Positions 1 through 6,253 of a stretch of 18,060 nucleotides of DNA are shown in pieces (position 1 is the stretch's first letter; each line of letters starts with the position of its first letter). A program made the position numbers and the translations under genes. The DNA comes from Pseudohongiella sp. (lineage in GTDB: Bacteria; Pseudomonadota; Gammaproteobacteria; Pseudomonadales; Pseudohongiellaceae), in NCBI GenBank assembly GCA_030652635.1, contig JAUSPW010000472.1, forward strand, positions 1 to 18,060. Direction: 5' to 3'. The notes beneath the pieces are model-generated. The model saw nothing but the letters and a program-made list of their open reading frames with translations. It was not told where the DNA came from and ran no database searches.

Positions 1-312
1 GCGGCGGTGCTGGCCCAGCAAGTTGAGGTAAGACGCTGGCGATGCATCATCATCACAGTGCCATATCTGGGCTATCTCATCCGGGCTCACACCGCAGTTG
101 GCCAGATACGCCTCAGCAGTCGAGCGAAGCGCAGCCGTATCCATGTTGGCTGGCCACTTATTTTTGTTGACGATTTCGTTCAGGGTGCTCGCAGGTAAGC
201 GCAGTTCGCGGTACATATCTGCCTGCGAAATTCCTGCGTAAAACATGACCCGTTTCAGTACGATCGGCGCCCAATTTGCCTCTCGTCTGTTTTGCCTGGT
301 TCGCAATGCCAT
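1..312 (-). CDS. N-terminal part of a candidate MuB/TnsC-type transposition ATPase (cut by window edge)
   Basis: An open frame of 104 codons runs from an ATG at 312 down to base 1 without a stop, so the gene continues outside the window. The start follows a strong AAAGGAGAG ribosome site and lies 30 bases after the transposase stop, which suggests the same leftward operon. The visible part reads as a small helix-turn-helix domain (about residues 15-60, with GISQADMYRELRLPASTLNE as the likely helix pair), then an acidic stretch. Transposable phages usually carry an AAA ATPase directly after the transposase; it binds target DNA and activates the transposase, and several family members begin with an HTH domain like this one. 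The ATPase core (Walker A and B) is not visible, so the function is inferred from position and the N-terminal domain. That the stretch is coding is well supported. Confidence 0.72.
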   Translation of the reverse strand, partial: MALRTRQNRREANWAPIVLKRVMFYAGISQADMYRELRLPASTLNEIVNKNKWPANMDTAALRSTAEAYLANCGVSPDEIAQIWHCDDDASPASYLNLLGQHRR

Positions 313-342
313 TACTCTCTCCTTTAATGGATCTGTGACGTC

Positions 343-2118
343 TTACTTGACCAGCGACAGTTTGGCCTCTGGTAATGGGTTGCTGATGAGCTTCAAAAGC
401 ACATCAAATTCAGCGACAGGTACCCCAGTGGGGAAGCGATCGCGAATGAGTTGATTCTCCTCGGGCGTCAGTGCGCGGCCGATGGAGGAGCGCAAGCGTT
501 TTGCAGCTTCCAGCGTGCTCAGCGGTTTGGTTTCGAGCAGATTGGTGTTGGGCAGATCAATGTCAGTACCCAGACGCGGCATATAGGAAGGCTTATAGAC
601 ATTGGCCAGGTGGCTGTGTGCATCCAAGCCACCGAAAGGCGCCACGTTTTTGCGCTTAAGTTTTTCGATTTCCTCATCCGTTTTGTCCGGATAAGCGTTG
701 CGGTTGGCAGCTTTGCGATTGACGTCCTGCACAGTGTCCGGCATTGATTGGAAGTCTTCGCCCCACACGGGCGCATCGACGCGGAAGCCAGACAGGTCAT
801 TGAACAGAACTGGGGATACACTGAAACTGCGTTTCTCGTCTTTGTAGTCGGTCACGATCACTTTGACTTGCCGATCACCAAAGACCAACGGACACACATC
901 AACTTTTGCACCGGGGTAAATATTCGGCAGATCGCGAACATCGTAGGTCAACGACCTATCAGCCTGCGGGTGCTTGAAGCTGATGGTCAAGGCCTGGCTG
1001 ACGACACGCGACTGCGGTGTGGCCGCCAGCAACGTGCGGCACAAGGCGACATCTGGCAGTATTCGAAGCTGCTCTTTACGGATGGTTTGCCACAGCGCAA
1101 AACGCGCTACTGGCTGCGCCATGCCCACGCGATCGAGTCTGCTGTCGTAATGAGGAATCGCATTTGCGTTGAATGCAATCGACCAACGTTCGGCCGCATC
1201 GTTCAGTTCGTCAACGCTATGCACCGGTTCAAAACGCAAGCGGCTTTCAAAGAGCTTTTCGACAATGTTGTTACCGACTTCTACCTGGCCTTTGGCACGC
1301 GCATTGTGCGCCTTGTGTGGGATGTCTTTAACATCCAGCGCAATCAGACCATTCTTGATCGCTGAAGATGTATTGGCGCTGCCTTTATCCCAGATAAGCA
1401 AGGTAGGGACGCCGTGCATTGGCCTGCCGGCCATTTGCGCCCAGCACCACAACATAAAGTCCCACAGATTGGCTTGTGTCTCGCCCGCACTCTGGTAGTA
1501 GCGTACGAGCACGGTGCCTGAGAAATGGTCTGTGAGGACATACCGCCAGACGCGAAGCGCAGCGTTTTTTTCGATATTCTGCGGCTTGTTTTTGTAGAAC
1601 TCATCATCACTGGCGAAGCGCTGTATGTCCTGTCCTTTTTTACCAGGCAGGTAGTACAGCACGCAGTATGAAGGATCCACCTGATGCACGTGGTTCGGAT
1701 ACAGAGACTGCATTTGGACGTGAGGCGTGGCTTTCTTGAGCGCTGCCGCGTTCATCTGCTTTTGGCGCAGCAAACGGTTCAGGTGGCCGTTGCTTACGGC
1801 GATCTCTCGGCCATTTGCCTGGAGTATGCTGCGCGCATTTGGCACGTCCATGATGGCTTTGCCATTCGCCCTGATGGACGTTACAACGGCGGTCGCCAGA
1901 TCATTCAACACTCCATCGGTCACTGACGTTTTGCCGGCATCTGAACGCTTTTTCCGACCAGAGCTCCAGCCGACTTTTTTCAAGTGCTCATAGACTTTGT
2001 GCGCGGACCAGCCAAGCGCCTCAGCTGTCTGTTCGACCTCAGTACGTTTGACGCCATAGGGCGCGATGTCGAGCCTCATGGCCAACTGACGAATGATGTC
2101 TGCGACTGACTGGTCCAT
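343..2118 (-). CDS. Mu-type DDE transposase with integrase core
   Basis: This 591-residue protein should catalyse DNA strand transfer for phage integration and replicative transposition. Residues 1-60 form an N-terminal winged-helix-like DNA-binding region (VEQTAEALGWSAHKVYEHLK). The catalytic core shows D148 in HQVDPSYC, D244 in LLIWDKGSAN and E280 in AKGQVEVGNN. The second aspartate and the glutamate are 35 residues apart, the classic D,D-35-E spacing of rve-type enzymes. A beta-barrel-like segment follows (about 400-437, IYPGAKVDVCPLVFGDRQVK), matching the Mu transposase C-terminal region. The tail (about 530-580) is a helical segment that may contact the partner ATPase. The ATG at 2118 lies 5 bases after the upstream stop, with GAGGAC/AAGAG sequences before it. 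Length and layout fit an intact enzyme. Confidence 0.93.
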   Translation of the reverse strand: MDQSVADIIRQLAMRLDIAPYGVKRTEVEQTAEALGWSAHKVYEHLKKVGWSSGRKKRSDAGKTSVTDGVLNDLATAVVTSIRANGKAIMDVPNARSILQANGREIAVSNGHLNRLLRQKQMNAAALKKATPHVQMQSLYPNHVHQVDPSYCVLYYLPGKKGQDIQRFASDDEFYKNKPQNIEKNAALRVWRYVLTDHFSGTVLVRYYQSAGETQANLWDFMLWCWAQMAGRPMHGVPTLLIWDKGSANTSSAIKNGLIALDVKDIPHKAHNARAKGQVEVGNNIVEKLFESRLRFEPVHSVDELNDAAERWSIAFNANAIPHYDSRLDRVGMAQPVARFALWQTIRKEQLRILPDVALCRTLLAATPQSRVVSQALTISFKHPQADRSLTYDVRDLPNIYPGAKVDVCPLVFGDRQVKVIVTDYKDEKRSFSVSPVLFNDLSGFRVDAPVWGEDFQSMPDTVQDVNRKAANRNAYPDKTDEEIEKLKRKNVAPFGGLDAHSHLANVYKPSYMPRLGTDIDLPNTNLLETKPLSTLEAAKRLRSSIGRALTPEENQLIRDRFPTGVPVAEFDVLLKLISNPLPEAKLSLVK

Positions 2119-2123
2119 GGCTC

Positions 2124-3086
2124 TTAGTCCTCTGAATGCTCAATAAAGCCGCCAGAAGACACCGGCATGTAAACGGACAAATTGAGCCCGAACTCCTGCT
2201 GCAATTCACTCACACATTCGGCCAGCAATATGATGTGATCAGAGAACGGCTTGACGATCGCTTCCATTTCCTGCTTCGACAGATCGAACCTGTTCATCTC
2301 ATCCTGAATTTGTTCAATCTGCGCTCGCAGATGGGAAATTTGCTGAATAGCGCCACCTGTCATGGTGGTTATATTGAGGCCAATCTCGGAGACTACCCCT
2401 TCCCATGTCTTTACCCGGCGCTGGCGCTCAGTCAGAGCTTTCTCCAGCTGATTTAACTTTTGATCTTTGCTTTCCAGTAACCGCTGGTTGATTTCGTCCT
2501 CTTCTTTTCGACGTTGTCTTTCTTTTCGCAGTGCTGCTGCCAACTCCCGCGTTGTCATTTTGTCGATGTCATCAAGCTTTAAACCAGCGATCGTTCCGCC
2601 CCCAGCGAGGGCCTCAAGATCGTCATCGTCTTCGACCATCAGCTCAAGTATTTTCGACCTCCCCAATAGCGCTAGCGGGGTCATTTTTGGATCGTTCAGT
2701 TTGGATGATGCCTGTATAAGGCGTTGTGCGGTTCTAGGAGCTATACCAATACGTTCTAAGCAGTTTCCAAACTCACCGTGCTCCGTATTCGCTTTCAAAA
2801 CGACTAGACGCTTGCCAAGTTCGATCATTGATGAAGCGGACTGCTTAAGATAAAAACGGGCCTCGTTCTCGATTCGAGTCTTGTCGTATGGCAGGTCCTC
2901 TCCATAGGTTTTGTTGATAACGGCGAGGTTGTGACCATAAACTGCCTCTTGAATATTGTGCTCCTCTTCAGCCAAGAAGAGAGAGTCGCGAGATGAGCTT
3001 GCGACCATAACTGGCCCGGTCATTTCCAGCGCTTTAGTTTCTTTCGGGCGCCCGGGTGTGCGTTTTTCTTTTGTTGCTGTAGCCAT
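2124..3086 (-). CDS. DUF3102-like coiled-coil protein with AT-hook-like N-terminus
   Basis: A 320-residue protein encoded directly before the transposase and most likely co-transcribed with it; the gap is only 5 bases. The ATG at 3086 has a clear AGGAGAGAG ribosome site. Residues 9-18 (RTPGRPKETK) resemble an AT-hook, a short motif that binds the minor groove of AT-rich DNA. Residues about 70-140 (ARFYLKQSASSMIELGKRL, then GEFGNCLERIGIAPRTAQR) match what I recall of the DUF3102 domain found in phage and mobile-element proteins. Residues about 180-290 are charged and heptad-like (LAAALRKERQRRKEEDEI), so a long coiled coil is likely. The biochemical role is not known to me. The position suggests an accessory DNA-binding or partition-like factor for transposition or replication. 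Confidence 0.82.
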   Translation of the reverse strand: MATATKEKRTPGRPKETKALEMTGPVMVASSSRDSLFLAEEEHNIQEAVYGHNLAVINKTYGEDLPYDKTRIENEARFYLKQSASSMIELGKRLVVLKANTEHGEFGNCLERIGIAPRTAQRLIQASSKLNDPKMTPLALLGRSKILELMVEDDDDLEALAGGGTIAGLKLDDIDKMTTRELAAALRKERQRRKEEDEINQRLLESKDQKLNQLEKALTERQRRVKTWEGVVSEIGLNITTMTGGAIQQISHLRAQIEQIQDEMNRFDLSKQEMEAIVKPFSDHIILLAECVSELQQEFGLNLSVYMPVSSGGFIEHSED

Positions 3087-3097
3087 TGGCTCTCTCC

Positions 3098-3397
3098 TTA
3101 CGTTGGGGTGCGTGAAAATCGCTGTTCTATCTCCAGCACCGCGTGCTTGACTCGTGCCAAACCTTCTGCATGAGCTCTAGAGATCTGGACTATTTTCGGC
3201 CCGAGGCGCCACCGACCTTTTAGTCCGGGTATCTCTTCAACTACGCCTATCTTGAGTAGCGCTGCGAGATCTCTTGTGACAGTTGGGCGAGAAATTTTGA
3301 GTGCCTCGGCAAGTTCTGAGTTGCGAACTCCGTTAAACTCATGGCCGGCCATTAGCAGTACGATTTCGAAAACACGTTCGTGTATGTTTTCAGACAT
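3098..3397 (-). CDS. Small winged-helix DNA-binding protein (IclR/MarR-like HTH)
   Basis: A 99-residue protein that is almost entirely a winged helix-turn-helix. Residues about 22-46 (NSELAEALKISRPTVTRDLA) give the helix pair, and KGRWRLGPKIVQIS forms the wing. It has no effector-binding domain, so it should act as a simple DNA-binding regulator. I chose the ATG at 3397, which sits 10 bases after GAGGAG and overlaps the upstream gene's stop by 8 bases (ATGTCTGA). An in-frame TTG 18 bases earlier is less likely because it precedes the ribosome site. It lies in the leftward early operon, 11 bases before the DUF3102-like gene. Its target is unknown; control of early or late phage promoters is the natural guess. 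Confidence 0.8.
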   Translation of the reverse strand: MSENIHERVFEIVLLMAGHEFNGVRNSELAEALKISRPTVTRDLAALLKIGVVEEIPGLKGRWRLGPKIVQISRAHAEGLARVKHAVLEIEQRFSRTPT

Positions 3398-3881
3398 TGT
3401 GGTTTTGCTCCTCAAAAAGACTTAATTCAGGACAATCGGTTTTTTCAACATTGCAACGGTGCCAGGCAAGATTCTCCAGCGCCTCGGTTAAGACGCCGAT
3501 ACATTGCTCTTGGGAAAGTCGGGAATCATGGAAGTCAATCAGTGCACCCACGGCACTGGTCAAGCTGCCCTGCAGCGCATTGATGTCGCGGGCCTCAGCT
3601 CTGGCGCCAGATGGAATTTTGAGCGTCAGGTATTGCGCAGAGTGAGCCAGATACCGACTTACAAAACTTACACCGCACGCGTATTCAAAGGGGCGAATCA
3701 ACACTGCCGGCATGCGGCCCTCTGACATCCATTTGTACAAAGAATGGTGACTGGGCTGTCCCATTAACTCAGCAATTCGCTCAACGGAGAGGTTTCGTTT
3801 CTCTCTGGCATACAGTGAGCAGAGCTCAATCGCATGGGTGATGCTGGTGGGCTGAGCTTTGTTCCAATTTATGCGTGACAT
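3390..3881 (-). CDS. Phage HTH regulator of unknown target
   Basis: A 163-residue protein. Residues about 30-55 (SVERIAELMGQPSHHSLYKW) read as a helix-turn-helix followed by a basic turn (MSEGRMPAV). The rest is helical with no domain I recognise. The ATG at 3881 is preceded by CCAGGAGGTCTTCGA, a near-perfect ribosome site at good spacing. An upstream in-frame start at 3914 would put that site inside the coding sequence, so I reject it. The gene overlaps the next winged-helix gene by 8 bases, pointing to translational coupling. It resembles small phage regulators that sit between the switch and the transposase, but I cannot name the family firmly. Its divergent upstream region holds the dyad at 3966-3988. 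Confidence 0.75.
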   Translation of the reverse strand: MSRINWNKAQPTSITHAIELCSLYAREKRNLSVERIAELMGQPSHHSLYKWMSEGRMPAVLIRPFEYACGVSFVSRYLAHSAQYLTLKIPSGARAEARDINALQGSLTSAVGALIDFHDSRLSQEQCIGVLTEALENLAWHRCNVEKTDCPELSLFEEQNHNV

Positions 3882-4010
3882 TCGAAGACCTCCTGGAGGA
3901 TGTCTTCTAAACAAATCGTTTTTTTCGCTCTATGCTGGTTGCTTGCGGCTCTATAGGCTGTGACCAAATGCGTCTTGCTGACGCATTTCAAATCAATGTT
4001 GGAGACAAAA
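3882..4010. promoter_or_regulatory. Divergent intergenic region with a perfect 9-bp inverted repeat
   Basis: This 129-base gap separates the leftward HTH gene (start 3881) from the rightward small ORF (start 4011). It contains AAATGCGTC (3966-3974), the spacer TTGCT and GACGCATTT (3980-3988), a perfect 9-bp inverted repeat. Neither strand has a T-run after it, so it is a poor intrinsic terminator and looks more like an operator. I could not assign convincing -35/-10 boxes on either strand. Which regulator binds is unknown; the adjacent HTH proteins are candidates. Confidence 0.5.
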
Positions 4011-4256
4011 ATGTACTCTAAAGAGCGAATAGCACGGCTGGAAATACTGGCACTAAACCAAACACTGATAATCGAGCAACTGAGCTGTGCCATTAGTGCA
4101 ATGATGTCAACAGAGGTTCGGGCGCAAGCTCTGGATAGATCGGCAGAGGATCTGCTCAAACTGGTGTTCACTGAGGGCGTGCCGCTCGCCATTCTGGATC
4201 TGGCGGTAGATTGGCGGCAGAAAATCGCGAGACCGGACATTATGCAGACTTCCTGA
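4011..4256 (+). CDS. Small hypothetical protein inside the leftward early block
   Basis: An 81-residue open frame starting at an ATG with TTGGAG seven bases upstream. An in-frame start at 3960 exists but has no ribosome site and would read through the dyad. The sequence is helical and amphipathic (RIARLEILALNQTLIIEQL at residues 6-24), with no membrane segment or motif I recognise. It runs against its neighbours and overlaps the 3' end of the Ner-like gene by 17 bases, tail to tail. If it were not a gene, the early operon would have a 358-base hole here, and the opposite strand has only a low-complexity Ser-rich shadow frame. A protein made against the early transcript could also make antisense RNA to the Ner-like gene. 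The gene is moderately supported; the function is unknown. Confidence 0.55.
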   Translation: MYSKERIARLEILALNQTLIIEQLSCAISAMMSTEVRAQALDRSAEDLLKLVFTEGVPLAILDLAVDWRQKIARPDIMQTS

Positions 4257-4524
4257 GAACGCCCTGCGCCTGCAGTCGTTGAGCCAGCTCTTGATCGCGC
4301 TCTTCGTCTGTGCGAATCGGGCCGTGATACATCGGCACGTCAGGAAAAACGTGATCGACCGGCTTCTCAAGGGCTGTGGCAATAGCAATTGCGACTCGGT
4401 GGTTATGTCTGAGCCTCCGCACGACAAGCGATACATGGGGTCCGGAGAGATCCAGAAGCTTCGCTATACGTGCAAAGTTATATCCTCTTTTCAAAAGTAG
4501 GTGACGAATACGCTCGGCGTCCAC
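4240..4524 (-). CDS. Ner/Nlp-like DNA-binding protein
   Basis: A 94-residue protein with a GTG start. The frame is open back to 4623, but AAGGAG sits 9 bases before the GTG at 4524, which fixes the start. Residues 4-60 follow the Ner/Nlp pattern: RIRHLLLKRGYNFARIAKLL, then a second helix pair (SGPHVSLVVRRL), then IATALEKPVDHVFPD, which resembles the conserved 'ALG..p.e.WPs' end of Ner domains. A charged tail follows. In Mu, Ner negatively regulates the early and repressor promoters and lies directly across from the repressor gene, as here. This would be the first gene of the leftward early operon. Sequence match to classical Ner is moderate; position is strong support. Confidence 0.72.
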   Translation of the reverse strand: MDAERIRHLLLKRGYNFARIAKLLDLSGPHVSLVVRRLRHNHRVAIAIATALEKPVDHVFPDVPMYHGPIRTDEERDQELAQRLQAQGVLRKSA

Positions 4525-4631
4525 GGTGTTATACTCCTTGGCGGTAAATGTGCTGTTTGGCGACAGCAAAATAAAAGATAAGCAACGAGGTGAATGATGT
4601 TCCATTATGTATACATTGGTCAATAGTTAAA
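4525..4631. promoter_or_regulatory. Divergent switch region between Ner-like and repressor genes
   Basis: This 107-base region separates the Ner-like gene (leftward) and the repressor gene (rightward), the usual place for lysogeny control. It contains the perfect 10-bp palindrome ATGTATACAT at 4607-4616, flanked by CCATT and TGG. It lies beside a leftward promoter-like sequence (CATAAT as a possible -10, on the minus strand just left of the palindrome). A rightward candidate is TTGGCG near 4556 with TAAGCA 16 bases later. A short frame with its own GAGG site (ATG at 4597, stop TAG at 4624-4626, coding MFHYVYIGQ) ends 5 bases before the repressor ATG and could act as a leader peptide. The palindrome is seen directly; operator and promoter roles are inferred. 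Confidence 0.5.
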
Positions 4632-5153
4632 ATGGAAATAAGTACACAAAATGAAAACATTGGGAAGCGATTGCGGGAAGAACGGGAGAGAACTGGCTAC
4701 CTACAAGCCGAATTTTGTGCTCAAGGATCTGTGGGTAGAGTCACGCAGGTAGCTTATGAAGCGGGAAGCAGATCGCCTTCGGCTGAATATTTGGCAAAAG
4801 TAGCGCGCATAGGTGCAGATGTTCAGTACATTGTCACTGGGGTTCGTAGCGCAAACCTGCAAGAGATCGATACAGCGGAAAGCAGCTTGCTTAATGTTGC
4901 GGAGGATGGTGCAAAATACTCACTCACTGCCAGCAAAGATCTCGATATGGATTTAATGAACAAAATAGTTCAGGGTGTCTGGGCTGTGATCCTTGATGCC
5001 AAAGAATACGAGGGGTTATCGTCTAAAGCATTTTCTAAAGCTGTTTCGATCATTTATCAGAATAAAAGACTCGCCAACAGTCAGTCGGCCCCAAGAAGTG
5101 ATACTGTAAGATCTGTGCTGGATGCACTGATCATGGGAGAAATCGAAAACTGA
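4632..5153 (+). CDS. C1/Xre-type phage repressor
   Basis: A 173-residue protein with an N-terminal Xre helix-turn-helix: NIGKRLREERERTGYLQAEF (about 9-28), then RVTQVAYEAGSRSPSAEYLA (36-55) and GADVQYIVTG (61-70). This pattern is typical of repressors of transposable and other temperate phages. The C-terminal part (70-173) is helical and lacks an S24/LexA-type Ser-Lys protease, so induction by RecA-stimulated self-cleavage is unlikely. I chose the ATG at 4632 because the HTH alignment starts there. It has no clear ribosome site, and a GTG at 4590 would add 14 residues. It is divergent from the Ner-like gene and should hold the transposition operon silent in the lysogen. Confidence 0.82.
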   Translation: MEISTQNENIGKRLREERERTGYLQAEFCAQGSVGRVTQVAYEAGSRSPSAEYLAKVARIGADVQYIVTGVRSANLQEIDTAESSLLNVAEDGAKYSLTASKDLDMDLMNKIVQGVWAVILDAKEYEGLSSKAFSKAVSIIYQNKRLANSQSAPRSDTVRSVLDALIMGEIEN

Positions 5154-5231
5154 TCACGAGACAGCAAACCACATTAATTGGGCGCTTTGCGCTGTGAGCC
5201 CCTCATGGTAGAGACAGAATAGGGAAAAAAT

Positions 5232-5453
5232 ATGGAACCGATTGCAGCCATTTTTTTTGCGCATGGACTCATTTTCGGCAGCTTTTGCGTGTTTGTCGCA
5301 GGAGAGAAAAACCGTGATCAATTCGGCTGGGCTGTCTTGGGTTTTTTCTTCGGCATCGTGGCTCTGGTCTCGCTTGTTGGCGTTCCCAGCTTGCAGGCGA
5401 AGCCAGAGCCAGAGCCAGTTACCGAAGGGGCAGTATCAGACCAGTTGCCCTAG
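5232..5453 (+). CDS. Small two-helix membrane protein ending at an in-frame amber codon
   Basis: A 73-residue protein with AGGGAAAAAAT before the ATG. It has two membrane segments: about residues 4-24 (IAAIFFAHGLIFGSFCVFVA) and 31-51 (FGWAVLGFFFGIVALVSLVG), joined by a charged loop (EKNRDQ). A Pro/Glu-rich linker (KPEPEPVTEG) follows. It stops at TAG (5451-5453), but the same frame stays open for 55 more codons and encodes a zinc-ribbon-like segment (next entry). The original gene was therefore probably 129 codons long. It lies between the repressor and the lysis genes, a place where temperate phages often carry genes active in the lysogen, such as superinfection exclusion. That role is only a guess. 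No family name is offered. Confidence 0.6.
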   Translation: MEPIAAIFFAHGLIFGSFCVFVAGEKNRDQFGWAVLGFFFGIVALVSLVGVPSLQAKPEPEPVTEGAVSDQLP

Positions 5454-5621
5454 TCCGATGAAGAAAACGCGGGAGTGGAATCGAAACCGGCCGGTTATAT
5501 TACTGACGACGGGAAAAGTTGGGTCTGCTCCTGTGGCGCGTCCAACGAATACAAGCCCGACAAACCGGTCCAGAGCTGCATTAACTGCAGAACCAACCGT
5601 GACTACGCAGTGGCGGTTTAG
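5454..5621 (+). pseudogene. Amber-separated zinc-ribbon extension of the 5232 membrane protein
   Basis: Directly after the TAG at 5451 the same frame continues for 55 codons to a second TAG at 5619-5621. It reads as real protein: an acidic linker (SDEENAGVESKPAGYITDDG), then WVCSCG and SCINC, four cysteines in a CxC...CxxC arrangement that fits a small zinc ribbon. There is no ribosome site with an in-frame start, so it would be expressed only by readthrough or suppression, or not at all. The simplest reading is a recent nonsense mutation that splits a TM-TM-zinc-ribbon gene. Programmed readthrough, or a sequencing error of one base, is also possible. Confidence 0.55.
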
Positions 5622-5633
5622 GTCTTTATCCCC

Positions 5634-5657
5634 ATTTACTAACTTAGGTTAAAAGCC
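5634..5657 (+). repeat. Late-unit repeat element, copy 1
   Basis: A 24-base element, ATTT then A, then the 19-base core CTAACTTAGGTTAAAAGCC, lies 50 bases before the endolysin start. A second copy with one mismatch lies at 12334-12357, upstream of another late unit. The core contains AACTTAGGTT, an imperfect dyad (AAC-N4-GTT). Both copies are intergenic on the coding strand of the genes they precede, and a C-rich stretch follows each. A binding site for a late-gene activator, or a phage late promoter, is the best reading; the repeat itself is seen directly. Confidence 0.7.
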
Positions 5658-5707
5658 GCTCCGCCCCCCCGCTCAGTACCATCATTCCAACCTTTTGGAG
5701 TGGTGTA

Positions 5708-6253
5708 ATGAGCAACATCTTTTTCCGTGCCCTGCAGGAAACTCTCCTCAAAGAGGGCAAGCTTTCAACGAATTCGGCAGACCGTGGCGGAATTACCAAC
5801 TACGGTATATCCATTCGATTTCTGAAATTGCTCCCTCTTGTTGATGCCGATGTCAATGGTGATGGTCACGTCACCGAAGCAGACATCCGGGCGCTGACGG
5901 GTAACGCATCACACGTGGCTCATTTGTACAAAAAATACTTCTGGGACCATTACCGCCTGGACGAATGCCAGCACCCTCGGATCGCCATCAAGTTGTTTGA
6001 CATGTTGGTCAATATGCGGTCGGTGATGGCCGTCAAGTGCCTGCAGCGTGCGCTCAGAGCGTGCAATACACCGGTGCTTGAGGACGGGGTTTTAGGCAGC
6101 AAAACGTTTGCGGCGATTGCTAACATTCAGGATGAGCGCAATCTGCTCGCGCCCATTCGCTCCGAGGCCTTTGGCACCTACCAGTTGATCGTTGCTGCTG
6201 ATGCGAGCCAGGCTCAGTTTCTACCTGGCTGGAAAAACAGGGCCTACTCATGA
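5708..6253 (+). CDS. Phage endolysin, glycosyl hydrolase 108 family (N-acetylmuramidase)
   Basis: A 181-residue lysozyme-like enzyme that should cleave peptidoglycan at the end of infection. The GH108 signature is present: the catalytic glutamate is E16 in LLKEGKLS (family consensus EGGY), followed by SADRGGITNYGIS (23-35). Residues 48-59 (DVNGDGHVTEAD) form a full EF-hand-type calcium loop inserted after the active-site region. The C-terminal half (about 95-175) matches the peptidoglycan-binding part of this family (LQRALRACNTPVLEDGVLG). There is no signal peptide, so export must depend on the holin encoded next. The ATG follows TTGGAG at good spacing. It is the first gene of the lysis/packaging unit, and the 24-bp repeat lies just upstream. 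Confidence 0.88.
   Translation: MSNIFFRALQETLLKEGKLSTNSADRGGITNYGISIRFLKLLPLVDADVNGDGHVTEADIRALTGNASHVAHLYKKYFWDHYRLDECQHPRIAIKLFDMLVNMRSVMAVKCLQRALRACNTPVLEDGVLGSKTFAAIANIQDERNLLAPIRSEAFGTYQLIVAADASQAQFLPGWKNRAYS

Noticed and set aside
748..1365. Long rightward frame of 205 codons inside the transposase
   Set aside because: It is fully antisense to the DDE transposase, whose catalytic motifs are clear. No ribosome site and no domain are visible.
3869..4240. Leftward frame of 123 codons in the early block
   Set aside because: It is Ser/Arg-rich with no ribosome site and is the antisense shadow of the small rightward gene at 4011-4256.
3961..4625. Similarity of TGACCAAATG (3961) to TGACCAATG on the minus strand near 4620 as a shared operator
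   Set aside because: The match is too short to separate from chance by eye. The two dyads (3966-3988 and 4607-4616) are otherwise unlike each other.
5242..5652. Frame-shifted ORF of 136 codons overlapping the membrane/zinc-ribbon gene
   Set aside because: Its composition (Ser/Arg/Pro-rich) is that of an off-frame read. The other frame shows clear membrane segments and a zinc ribbon either side of the amber codon.
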